7,707 nucleotides of DNA from CAYSWH01 sp964434775 (GCA_964434775.1 CAYSWH010000051.1:1-7707), one strand, 5' to 3'; numbered from the stretch's first letter, positions 1 through 6,896 are shown. Numbers and translations are program-made. Notes: generated by a model from the sequence alone, not told the origin.

Positions 1-1
1 T

Positions 2-2437
2 GATGTGGTTAAAGCTCAAACCGAGTTTACTCCGGATAGAGGAATTAACGGAAATAATTATCAGGCCGTAAAAGTAGGAGATGAATTTAGATATACCCTT
101 ACTGTTACCAATAATCAAAGTAATGGTACTTACCTCAGAATCTATGATGAATTATCTCCTTCTCTTGATTATCTTTTAGGCACTGCTCAAATAAATTCTC
201 AAACCGCCAATGACAGTCTTCTTAGCGGTGATGTTCTAGACTATAGACATCCTACCTTGGTAGACCCCGGAAATTCTTTGGAAATCTCTTTCATGGTTAG
301 AGTTAATGACCTGGGAAATACCGGAGATATTCTTCCTAATCAAAGTTTAGCTTCTTCTTGCACGGAATTTAATAACCCTGCTTCTTGTTCTCCTTCTCTT
401 CTGTCTAACCTGGTAGAAGTACAATATGAAGGTTCTCCCAACAGACCTCCTGAAGCCCAAGATGATTCTGCAACCACAGACCTGGATACACTCATCAATA
501 TAGACGTACTAATTAACGACTCTGACCCGGATTCCAATCTTGATCCAAGTACTTTGAATATTCCTTTAGGTAGTGAACCTACTAGAGGCACAGCAACCGT
601 AATTGAAAACAACGGCAATTATTCCATAGATTATACTCCTACAAACCCTAACTTCTTCCAAACCGATACCTTCCAATATGAAATCTGTGATCTTGGAAAC
701 TCAGGTGATCCAAGTAATCCCATACCTCCGATTCTCTGTGATACGGCTACAGTCACCATCACCATTACCAACAGACCTCCTACTGCAAATGATGATACGG
801 ACTCTACCAATATCTCTACACCTGTTACCACCAATGTACTAAGTAACGATACAGACCCTGATGATAATCTTGACCCCACCGGCGTAACTATTACAACTCA
901 ACCGACATATGGAAACGTAAATGTAGATCCTACCACCGGTCAAATTACCTATACTTCCACGGCAACCAACTTTAACGATATTCCGGGAGGAGTTGATACT
1001 TTCCAATATGAAGTTTGTGATCTGGGTAATTCCAGTGATCCAAGTAATCCCATACCTCCGATTCTCTGTGATACGGCTACGGTTACCATTACTTTCCTGG
1101 ATCAGCCTCCCATAGCAGTTGATGATAATGCAAGCACCAATTTGAATACCACCCTAAATATTGATGTGCTAAACAACGATTCCGATCCGGATAAAAATTT
1201 GGATCAGTCCACCCTTACTCTTCTAAACGATAGCAATCCTAATCCCGGAGATGCCCCTCAATACGGCAGTGTAAGAATAATTGAAGTGGACGGAAAGTAT
1301 GTCTTTGAATATGATCCTCAAGAGACTACCTACTTCCAAACAGACAGTTTTAGATATCAAGTTTGTGATACCACTAATTTGTGTGCTCAAGCAGAAGTAA
1401 TTATCAATATTATCAATAGACCTCCCAAGGCCAATGATGACAACGCCACTACCGATTTGAATACTTCCGTAGTCATAGATGTTCTAAATAATGATACTGA
1501 TCCGGATAATAATCTGAACCCGACTACTCTTAGATTATTGGAAGAGAATGAAGCAGAAGATAATGAAAGACCCGGATACGGTACGGTAACCATCAGAGAA
1601 GATAATTACATTGTCTATACTCCATATGATAACATTGATAATGATAATAGTGATAATAATTCTAACGACATAATCGATACTTTCCAATATGAAATCTGTG
1701 ATCTTGGAAACTCAGGTGATCCAAGTAATCCCATACCTCCGATTCTCTGTGATATAGCTACGGTGACCGTTGTTATTCCGGGCGAAGAAAACAATGAGAA
1801 AGAAAATGAAGAAAACCAACAAAATGAAAATCAAGAAAATCAAGATAACAATAATTTAATTGATAATCTTAATAACTTCATTCCAAGTTTACCCAGAACC
1901 GGTGGAATGGTCTTACCTCCACTTCTATTGATGTCCGTAATAACGACCTTACTCGGAATCTTTTATACTTACCTAAACAAAGGACAAAAATTACAACAAA
2001 GAATAGAAAAAAATATGGAAAGTTCTTGGAAGAAGTTTAAGGGAGATAGATTAACTTTAAGTGAGGGAGGAGAGATTTTAAAGCAGAAGGACAGAATAGA
2101 AAAAAAAGGGAAAGAAAAAAGAAATACTCTAAAAGAAGGTGAAAGAACAAGTATTCTTGCGATCTTAAACAAGAAGGAGAAAGAAGGAAAATTAAAGAAA
2201 CAGAAAAATAGAGAAAAACTTGATTCCTCTATACAAGGTTTAAATCTAAAGGCTGGTAGATACTTTCAAAGAAAAGAAGAAGAGAGGTTGAAACAAAAAA
2301 AGGGGTTGCTTGCAAAAGATAAAGATCTATTAAAACAAGACAATAATAGTCAAACAAAAGATTACAAATCAAAGGCTGGTAAAAAGACCGGAAGTTCAAG
2401 TTTGGCCAGGAGGTATTTGAGGAGGAGGGGTGGTTAG
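2..2437 (+). CDS. Large repeat-containing cell-surface protein with LPRTG motif and long basic cytoplasmic tail (5' partial)
   Basis: The frame is open to the window edge, and the first usable codon (GTG at 5) is followed directly by a folded domain with no signal peptide, so the true start lies upstream. Numbering from that GTG, residues 1-142 resemble DUF11 (VGDEFRYTLTVTN, then a DELSPSL motif). Residues 147-591 are four tandem Ig/cadherin-like repeats (Big_9 type), each opening with (R/Q)PPxAxDD and carrying a DVLxNDxDPDxNLD segment whose Asp spacing suggests calcium binding. An Asn/Glu/Gln-rich linker (593-625) leads to LPRTG (629-633), a hydrophobic span (635-657), then about 153 Lys/Glu/Arg-rich residues ending in LARRYLRRRGG. 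Paired cysteines in each repeat could form disulfides. The likely role is an exported adhesin or S-layer-like structural protein; this is inferred from architecture only. The long tail after the span is atypical for sortase substrates. No sortase gene is in the window. Confidence 0.88.
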   Translation, partial: DVVKAQTEFTPDRGINGNNYQAVKVGDEFRYTLTVTNNQSNGTYLRIYDELSPSLDYLLGTAQINSQTANDSLLSGDVLDYRHPTLVDPGNSLEISFMVRVNDLGNTGDILPNQSLASSCTEFNNPASCSPSLLSNLVEVQYEGSPNRPPEAQDDSATTDLDTLINIDVLINDSDPDSNLDPSTLNIPLGSEPTRGTATVIENNGNYSIDYTPTNPNFFQTDTFQYEICDLGNSGDPSNPIPPILCDTATVTITITNRPPTANDDTDSTNISTPVTTNVLSNDTDPDDNLDPTGVTITTQPTYGNVNVDPTTGQITYTSTATNFNDIPGGVDTFQYEVCDLGNSSDPSNPIPPILCDTATVTITFLDQPPIAVDDNASTNLNTTLNIDVLNNDSDPDKNLDQSTLTLLNDSNPNPGDAPQYGSVRIIEVDGKYVFEYDPQETTYFQTDSFRYQVCDTTNLCAQAEVIINIINRPPKANDDNATTDLNTSVVIDVLNNDTDPDNNLNPTTLRLLEENEAEDNERPGYGTVTIREDNYIVYTPYDNIDNDNSDNNSNDIIDTFQYEICDLGNSGDPSNPIPPILCDIATVTVVIPGEENNEKENEENQQNENQENQDNNNLIDNLNNFIPSLPRTGGMVLPPLLLMSVITTLLGIFYTYLNKGQKLQQRIEKNMESSWKKFKGDRLTLSEGGEILKQKDRIEKKGKEKRNTLKEGERTSILAILNKKEKEGKLKKQKNREKLDSSIQGLNLKAGRYFQRKEEERLKQKKGLLAKDKDLLKQDNNSQTKDYKSKAGKKTGSSSLARRYLRRRGG
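671..750 (+). repeat. Near-identical DNA cassette, copy 1
   Basis: This segment encodes FQYEICDLGN...PPILCDTAT in unit 1. Bases 671-743 are identical to 1682-1754 over 73 bp, and 705-750 are identical to 1035-1080 over 46 bp. The surrounding repeat DNA is far more diverged, so this block has been homogenised or copied recently. At the protein level it is the loop between two cysteines (C228 and C245, numbered from the GTG at 5). Confidence 0.9.
1001..1080 (+). repeat. Near-identical DNA cassette, copy 2
   Basis: This is the unit 2 version of the inter-cysteine loop. The 3' part, 1035-1080, matches copy 1 exactly. The 5' part, 1001-1034, carries several differences, some changing residues (EVCDLGNSS instead of EICDLGNSG). 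Confidence 0.88.
1682..1761 (+). repeat. Near-identical DNA cassette, copy 3
   Basis: This is the unit 4 version. Bases 1682-1754 are identical to 671-743, and the match breaks two codons later (GATATAGCT against GATACGGCT). Unit 3, which lies between, lacks the loop. Copy 3 is therefore closer to unit 1 than to its neighbours. Confidence 0.9.
1889..1975 (+). other. LPRTG sorting-type motif plus transmembrane span in the surface protein
   Basis: The codons for LPRTG occupy 1889-1903, followed by Gly and about 23 hydrophobic residues (MVLPPLLLMSVITTLLGIFY and on) and then a basic stop-transfer stretch starting NKGQK. Motif, hydrophobic span and positive residues are the three parts of a Gram-positive-type cell-wall sorting signal. 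Such signals normally end within a few residues of the span, whereas here the protein continues about 153 residues. The segment could therefore be a working sortase site or simply a membrane anchor with a chance or relict motif. Confidence 0.65.
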
Positions 2438-2514
2438 AGAAAAGGCTTTAGTTGGTTATAAAAAATGATCAAAAAACACTAATTATCCTCTTATGTTAGG
2501 GAAACATGATTTTG

Positions 2515-2528
2515 AAAACACGTGTTTT
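2515..2528. promoter_or_regulatory. Perfect 14-bp palindrome, possible operator upstream of the MFS-like gene
   Basis: The sequence AAAACACGTGTTTT is its own reverse complement. The symmetry extends to 20 bp (2512-2531) with one mismatched pair. It lies 56 bp before the ATG at 2585 and just upstream of a possible promoter. It has no loop and no following T-run, so it looks more like a dimeric protein-binding site than a terminator. Its function is inferred from symmetry and position only. Confidence 0.35.
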
Positions 2529-2541
2529 GAAGTGAGAAAAA

Positions 2542-2569
2542 CTGACTTTTGCCTTTCTGTTAATATTAT
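2542..2569 (+). promoter_or_regulatory. Weak candidate promoter for the MFS-like gene
   Basis: CTGACT at 2542-2547 matches 4 of 6 bases of a -35 box, and TATTAT at 2564-2569 matches 5 of 6 bases of a -10 box, with a 16-bp spacer. The predicted start of transcription would fall only about 8-10 nt before the ATG at 2585. That fits the lack of any Shine-Dalgarno-like sequence there and would give an almost leaderless mRNA. The region is very AT-rich, so a chance match is quite possible. Confidence 0.28.
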
Positions 2570-2584
2570 GTAATAATTAGTAGT

Positions 2585-3217
2585 ATGCTCAAAGTGGTTA
2601 CCAAAAACATAAAATTCAAAATATTCTCACCTAACAATGCTCTACTATTACTTATTTTTGTTGATGTTTTTAGTTGGGGTTTTATTAATATAATAATCTT
2701 CTTTTCAGGAATCTACCTTTCGAATAAACTTAGTCAGGACGTAGCTCAATTAGTAGGTATTGGAACCGCTATTTACTACCTTATTAGAGGTATGTTACAA
2801 ATCCCCTTAGGAATCCTCCTCGATAAAATTAAATCCGACAGAGATGAAATTATTACTTTGGGAGCAGGTGTTATCTTAACCGGGTCTACCTTCCTGTTTT
2901 ATCCTTTAATTTCCGAACATATTCATTACTATATTTTACAAGTAATATTGGGTATCGGAGTTTCTTTGGACCTGGTAGCCTGGAGGAAACTATTTACCGG
3001 AAACTTGGATAAAAAGAAGGAAGGTTTGGAATTTGGGTTTTACGAAACATTCATGAGTATATCCACTGCTTTTTTCTCCCTTCTGGCCGGAATTGTGGCT
3101 AACATGGGAGACACATACTTCGACGGAGTAATGAGTTTCTTGGGTTTAGCCATTATTCTTAGTGGTCTTTCAGCAATATATCTCTTTAAGATAAAAGATA
3201 GAAACATTGACATATAA
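2585..3217 (+). CDS. Half-size major facilitator superfamily-like membrane protein (6 predicted helices)
   Basis: The 210-residue protein has six hydrophobic spans, at roughly residues 18-42, 53-75, 88-108, 113-133, 152-173 and 182-202. Between spans 2 and 3 lies GILLDKIKSDRDEI (76-89), which matches MFS motif A (GxLxD(R/K)...). The segment RKLFTGNLDKKKEGLEFGFYETFMS between spans 4 and 5 is also typical of the N-terminal six-helix half of MFS carriers. Known MFS proteins have 12-14 helices, so this is one half. It may act as a homodimer, pair with a separate half, or be a remnant. The frame ends cleanly at TAA and no second half follows in any frame. There is no Shine-Dalgarno-like sequence before the ATG. 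The substrate cannot be inferred. It appears to be a single-gene unit, with spacers of 147 bp before and about 250 bp after it. Confidence 0.75.
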   Translation: MLKVVTKNIKFKIFSPNNALLLLIFVDVFSWGFINIIIFFSGIYLSNKLSQDVAQLVGIGTAIYYLIRGMLQIPLGILLDKIKSDRDEIITLGAGVILTGSTFLFYPLISEHIHYYILQVILGIGVSLDLVAWRKLFTGNLDKKKEGLEFGFYETFMSISTAFFSLLAGIVANMGDTYFDGVMSFLGLAIILSGLSAIYLFKIKDRNIDI

Positions 3218-3221
3218 AAAA

Positions 3222-3241
3222 TTATCCACAACTTATCAACA
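3222..3241 (+). promoter_or_regulatory. Two tandem DnaA-box-like 9-mers
   Basis: TTATCCACA at 3222-3230 fits the DnaA consensus TTATNCACA exactly, and TTATCAACA at 3233-3241 differs from it at one base. They point the same way and start 11 bp apart, about one helical turn. They begin 5 bp after the stop of the MFS-like gene, in an AT-rich spacer. They could be part of a replication origin, a DnaA-controlled promoter element, or chance in AT-rich DNA. No dnaA or dnaN gene is in the window. Confidence 0.35.
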
Positions 3242-3468
3242 TTTTCTTCTACGGTATCCATACAAACATGTATTGAAAATATTATATTCACATTAACAGC
3301 TATAAATATCTAACATACTTTGAAACTAGATAACTCCAAATACATTTTTGAAAAGAGATTCGGGCAGCACACGTACCAATAGAGTTTTTTGAGTGTAAAA
3401 GAAAGCCTAAAATAGGTTTACTATAAGTCTCTTTGACACTTTTGAGTAAAAGGAAAAGATTAGAAGAC

Positions 3469-5568
3469 ATGAAATTACTCTTTCTGGATACGGAAACCAC
3501 CGACATCAGTCCACATTCCGGTCAAATAATAGAAATTGCCGGAGTCGTAGCTGACCTTGATAAAAACTCTCTTAAGCTTAAATCGCTGCAAGAAGTATCC
3601 TCCTTAGTCTCCTTAAGACATCAAATGGATGAGAAGATTACAAGAATTACGGGTATTACCAAAGAAGAACTGGCCTCCGCACCAAATCAAAGGAAAGTGC
3701 AAGAAAAATGGGCCAACTGGCTGGAATCAAAAGAAATTGAAGCAATTGTCGGCCACTCAGTTTACTTTGACCTGGGCTTTCTCGAGTCCGAAGGTTGGTT
3801 CTTGCCGGAGAAGACCAAAATCATCGACACTTTGGAACTGACCAAAATACTATTCCCGGAAGTGCAAGCTGTAAACTTGGATTATTTATGCGGATCTTTT
3901 AAAATTCACCAAAAATTAGAGAGACAAATGCTTGAGGAAACGGGCAAGAATGAGATCCAAGCCCATAGAGCTCTTTACGACAGCAAATGTTGCCTGGAAA
4001 TATTCCGAGTGGTTCTGACAAAATTAACCTCCCTCAAAGCCTCGGATTCTTTTTATAATAGGATTGAGCAATTGGTATTGCCTCTAGGAATAACCTACCT
4101 GGAAAGCAATAAAGTCGAAATTAAAGACAATCTGGAAAAGGAGGACAACTCTCCGGAAATAGAACACCTCAGACTAACCGGAGAAATACCTGAAAAGGGT
4201 CTAAGTCACTACCTAAATAAGAAATACTCTTCCACGGATTACTCAAGCATTTTAGAAAGCCTGCAGGAACTTTTTTCTCTTGAAATAGACAGGTCTTTGG
4301 CTTTGGTTATTCCTCAACTATACGTCATTTTTCTCTTAAAGGGGAACAACGGCAATTCCGGCTTAAAACTTCATCTCCATGGCTACAACCAAGTTTTGTT
4401 TGCCGAAATTCTGATGAGTCATTTGAACCAAAGGCTTGAGACCACTGAAAAGAAAGATACAGTCAAAAGACTATCTCGGATAGAAGGTCTGATTTATCAG
4501 GTGGAAAATATTTTATCCACAACCTTTGATGCCGGCAGGCTCTTCACTTTATTGGAAATTCTTCTTAAACTCAAAGAGACTGAAAAACTGGAGAATCATC
4601 AAGAGCTACTTAAGCTCCTCTCTAGCTACGATTTCCTCTTGGTTTCTTTGCAAACTTTACTCTTAAAATCAGAATATTCTTACAACCCGTCCAGACTCAA
4701 ACCGGAAGAAACTGCCTTCCAAAAGAAATTTCAAAGTCTTTGTTACCACCTAAATAAAGCCAATCTCAAGCCGGTAGGTAACAAATTTACAGATTTTCTA
4801 ATCTCAAAAATCAATGAACAACTAGACATCTTCAAAAGATCCGACATCAGCTCCAAAAAGAAATACCTTTTTACTTTCCAAAAAAACAACCTGCTAATCA
4901 AAGAAAGTAAGTCTGTTGTTAATCTGCAAAACCATTTCACTACCCTACTTACAAATAACCCGAAACTAGAAATCACCAGCTACCTAAGTAAAGAAGATCT
5001 ACACTATTTCTTTGAGCTATCCGGCCTGGAAGATTTGCTTGATAAATACCCGGTGACGGTTCAAAATTTGATTGGAACGGCCGAAGTAATCCAAACCTTT
5101 GAACACAATCCCGCTCTCCATGAATTCTACATTGACCTGACCCAAAAAGCCGTCCGGGGAAAATCTTCAATCCTAGTTCTGTGCGGACAAAATTCCACCA
5201 TCAAGGATAGTCAAAAGGTACTTACCGAAGAGTTATCACCGGGCAATTTCCTTTTATTAGGTGAATCGGGTAGTCTGACCAAAATCTCCTCCAAACTTTC
5301 CTTGGGTTTTAAGGGACTGGCAGTATGCAAAGTCAATGATTATTATTATTTGCAAAGATCGAGGTCTCTCCAAAATGTTTCGCAGGTGTGGATTATCAAT
5401 TTTCCGTATTTCAAAATGCATCCCTTCTGGCAACAACTAGCCAAAGAGTCAGGAGATACGGAAGCCTTTACGGGTGAAATTAAGAGTCTATATTTAAAAT
5501 CTTTAGCCGGAATTATTAACTACAACACCGGATTAAAAGTCAATTATCTCAAAAATTACCATTTGTAG
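3469..5568 (+). CDS. DEDDh 3'-5' exonuclease fused to a degenerate DinG/XPD-like helicase region
   Basis: Residues 1-190 form a DnaQ-type exonuclease with all five expected catalytic residues: D7 and E9 in LDTETT, D101 in GHSVYFDLGFL, H166 and D171 in AHRALYD. This domain removes 3' nucleotides from DNA or RNA. The remaining 510 residues loosely follow the order of DinG-type helicases, as in the exonuclease-DinG fusions of Firmicutes. A segment near 271-282 (LEIDRSLALVIP) sits where Walker A GTGKT should be but lacks it. Near the end, WIINFPYFKMHP (641-652) resembles the DinG stretch ending in LPF, and the C-terminus lacks the QxxGRxxR arginine motif. ATPase or helicase activity is thus unlikely. 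ATG 3469 is preferred over the in-frame TTG at 3433 because LFLDTETT then begins right after the start, as in most family members; AGGA lies 14 nt upstream. The exonuclease call is firm. The helicase ancestry is inferred by eye. Confidence 0.85.
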   Translation: MKLLFLDTETTDISPHSGQIIEIAGVVADLDKNSLKLKSLQEVSSLVSLRHQMDEKITRITGITKEELASAPNQRKVQEKWANWLESKEIEAIVGHSVYFDLGFLESEGWFLPEKTKIIDTLELTKILFPEVQAVNLDYLCGSFKIHQKLERQMLEETGKNEIQAHRALYDSKCCLEIFRVVLTKLTSLKASDSFYNRIEQLVLPLGITYLESNKVEIKDNLEKEDNSPEIEHLRLTGEIPEKGLSHYLNKKYSSTDYSSILESLQELFSLEIDRSLALVIPQLYVIFLLKGNNGNSGLKLHLHGYNQVLFAEILMSHLNQRLETTEKKDTVKRLSRIEGLIYQVENILSTTFDAGRLFTLLEILLKLKETEKLENHQELLKLLSSYDFLLVSLQTLLLKSEYSYNPSRLKPEETAFQKKFQSLCYHLNKANLKPVGNKFTDFLISKINEQLDIFKRSDISSKKKYLFTFQKNNLLIKESKSVVNLQNHFTTLLTNNPKLEITSYLSKEDLHYFFELSGLEDLLDKYPVTVQNLIGTAEVIQTFEHNPALHEFYIDLTQKAVRGKSSILVLCGQNSTIKDSQKVLTEELSPGNFLLLGESGSLTKISSKLSLGFKGLAVCKVNDYYYLQRSRSLQNVSQVWIINFPYFKMHPFWQQLAKESGDTEAFTGEIKSLYLKSLAGIINYNTGLKVNYLKNYHL
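4513..4521 (+). other. Third DnaA-box 9-mer, inside the exonuclease gene
   Basis: TTATCCACA occurs again here, followed by the same AC dinucleotide as the copy at 3222. It lies in coding sequence encoding Leu-Ser-Thr-Thr, so codon use alone can explain it. It is listed because the same 9-mer occurs twice in under 1.3 kb. Confidence 0.2.
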
Positions 5569-5607
5569 TTCACAATTTTAATTAAATATGTAATCCTCAA
5601 TACAGAT

Positions 5608-6891
5608 ATGGACCAAGAAGAAAAACAAATATTAAACAGGGAGATTAACTATATTCAAAAAACTTTATCGACTCCCCGCAATTGGTATACCGGCTTAGCT
5701 ATAAAAAAATACCTTAAAGAGCAGGTTTTTTCCCTAAATGCAAGCTTTAATAGCCCTGTAATCGAGTCTGGAAGGTGGTCTGCATATGCCCATCAATCCC
5801 TACTAACTAGTTTTAAAAATTTAACCTCCAAACAAGACCTGCCCGGAGAAAAAATTAAGGTACTTGTTAACCCCCTTACTCCTCCCGAGTTGGTATCATA
5901 TTTAATTGATAACTATGAGTGTCAAATTCTGAGCCTGGATATAGATAAGAATACTTTAAACTGGGATATTCCAAAGGCAGAAAAGATAATCCAAGAAGAA
6001 AAAATTGATTTGATTGTAAATTACAGTTTTAATGGTCTGGTAAAAGACATTCTTACCTTTCTGGAAAAAAGCAACGAGAAAACTATTCCCACGATCCTGG
6101 TTCTGGATAACCCGGTCTTAAACTACGAAACTTTGGATATATTTGAAAAGCACAAGCTGGGCAGTATTATTTGGCAGACCGGCTTTAATCCTCTTACAAG
6201 TATGTTTGAAAGGGTGATAGATGAACCTCCTGAGGCTGCCGATTTGTATGTTTCTTGGCATTTTGAAAACCGCACTAGTTCTTTGCTGGAGTATCACCTT
6301 AGCGAAAGCCACGAAGCCTATCAAAGTATCTTGGAAGCTCTTCTTTTTTTGTTGGTACAAGAGTACAAAAAAGCGGGCTTGGAAGGCACCCTCTACAACC
6401 TTTTTTCCAGACACTTACTTCTTAAGAAAAAGTTCAAAGCCAAGGAAGAGGCAACCGGATTCCTCAACAAAAATTACCACTTGATTGAAAAATCAGCCGT
6501 TCCGGACGTTTTTTTTGAAATTTCCAAGGAACTGACTGACAATTACCTGGATCATTTGAAAGTTAGTAAATTGGATTATTTTACCACCATGGCCCAGAAT
6601 AAAACCAGAGAACTGTATGATTTTTTCGCTCGGCAAATCAATCAGCGGGAACAAGGCTCTTTGGAAGTGCCGGAATTATTTATGGAAAAGGTGTATTTAG
6701 TTTATCATATTTACACTACCGAACAAAAATATTGGAGTGAGTACTTTGGTTACCGTCAAATTGAAACATATAATAAGTCCAGGCTGCACCCGTTATTTAC
6801 CGACCCTGATAAATATCCCAATTCCATTTTTGTAAGAGATTATTTAATCGGTATTGATATAGAAAGCTATATGGATAAAAAATTAGATTAG
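5608..6891 (+). CDS. Divergent DegT/DnrJ/EryC1-like (PLP fold type I) protein lacking the expected catalytic lysine
   Basis: The 427-residue length fits DegT-family sugar aminotransferases. By-eye landmarks in family order are: IESGRWSAYAHQSLL, like the SGRxALxxxL cofactor-phosphate region; KVLVNPLTPPELVSYLI, like VIVPxxT; ILSLDIDKNTLNWDI, like VFVDIDxxTLNxD; IDLIVNYSFNG, like the AIIPVHxxG strand; ILVLDNP with D167 where the pyridine-contacting Asp sits; and a C-terminal RLHPLF...YPNSIFVRDYLIGIDI, like the LH...FPxAE...LPI ending. At GFNPLTSMF (192-200), where the family has SFxPTK, there is no Lys, so transaminase chemistry is doubtful. It may be a structural or regulatory relative. The gene starts 39 nt after the exonuclease stop and ends 5 nt before the DUF192 ATG, consistent with one operon. 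No clear Shine-Dalgarno sequence precedes the ATG. The reading frame is secure; the family assignment is moderate. Confidence 0.6.
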   Translation: MDQEEKQILNREINYIQKTLSTPRNWYTGLAIKKYLKEQVFSLNASFNSPVIESGRWSAYAHQSLLTSFKNLTSKQDLPGEKIKVLVNPLTPPELVSYLIDNYECQILSLDIDKNTLNWDIPKAEKIIQEEKIDLIVNYSFNGLVKDILTFLEKSNEKTIPTILVLDNPVLNYETLDIFEKHKLGSIIWQTGFNPLTSMFERVIDEPPEAADLYVSWHFENRTSSLLEYHLSESHEAYQSILEALLFLLVQEYKKAGLEGTLYNLFSRHLLLKKKFKAKEEATGFLNKNYHLIEKSAVPDVFFEISKELTDNYLDHLKVSKLDYFTTMAQNKTRELYDFFARQINQREQGSLEVPELFMEKVYLVYHIYTTEQKYWSEYFGYRQIETYNKSRLHPLFTDPDKYPNSIFVRDYLIGIDIESYMDKKLD

Positions 6892-6896
6892 TTAAA

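Larger units (their letters stand above)
443..1780 (+). repeat. Four tandem Ig/cadherin-like (Big_9-type) repeat units within the surface protein gene
   Basis: Units begin at about 443, 773, 1103 and 1418 (residues 147, 257, 367 and 472 counted from the GTG at 5) and are about 105-120 codons each. All share the opening PPxAxDDxxxT, then NDxDPDxNL, a YGxV or RGTATV strand, a DTFQYE or DSFRYQ strand, and a closing beta strand rich in Thr/Val/Ile. Unit 3 has a shorter loop between its two cysteines than units 1, 2 and 4. Unit 4 carries an extra Asp/Asn-rich insertion before the DTFQYE strand. The pattern is typical of extracellular stalk domains that grow by duplication. Confidence 0.85.

Noticed and set aside
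2430..2468. A 12-codon frame starting with GTG behind a strong AGGAGG-like sequence at the end of the surface protein gene
   Set aside because: The purine-rich run is explained by the Arg/Gly codons of the protein's C-terminus, and the frame is too short to support.
3355..3400. Possible tRNA-like remnant on the minus strand (GTGCTGCCCGAATCTC)
   Set aside because: No acceptor or T-arm pairing could be drawn around it, and it lacks a GTTCGAATC-type T loop.
3433..3468. TTG start at 3433 for the exonuclease gene, giving 12 extra residues
   Set aside because: The extension precedes the usual N-terminal strand of the exonuclease fold, and an ATG at 3469 gives the family-typical start. A TTGACA at the same place also looked like a -35 box, but no acceptable -10 box follows at 16-18 bp.
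3040..3506. Minus-strand open frames of 83 and 68 codons across the spacer before the exonuclease gene
   Set aside because: Both largely overlap real genes on the other strand and have no recognisable domain; each ORF is explained as a shadow of coding bias or AT-rich sequence.
5566..5607. Alternative genetic code with TAG read as an amino acid, joining the two genes
   Set aside because: Three of the five genes in the window end at TAG, the following gene has its own ATG, and no known code of this group reassigns TAG, as far as I know. The in-frame spacing is recorded only as a curiosity.
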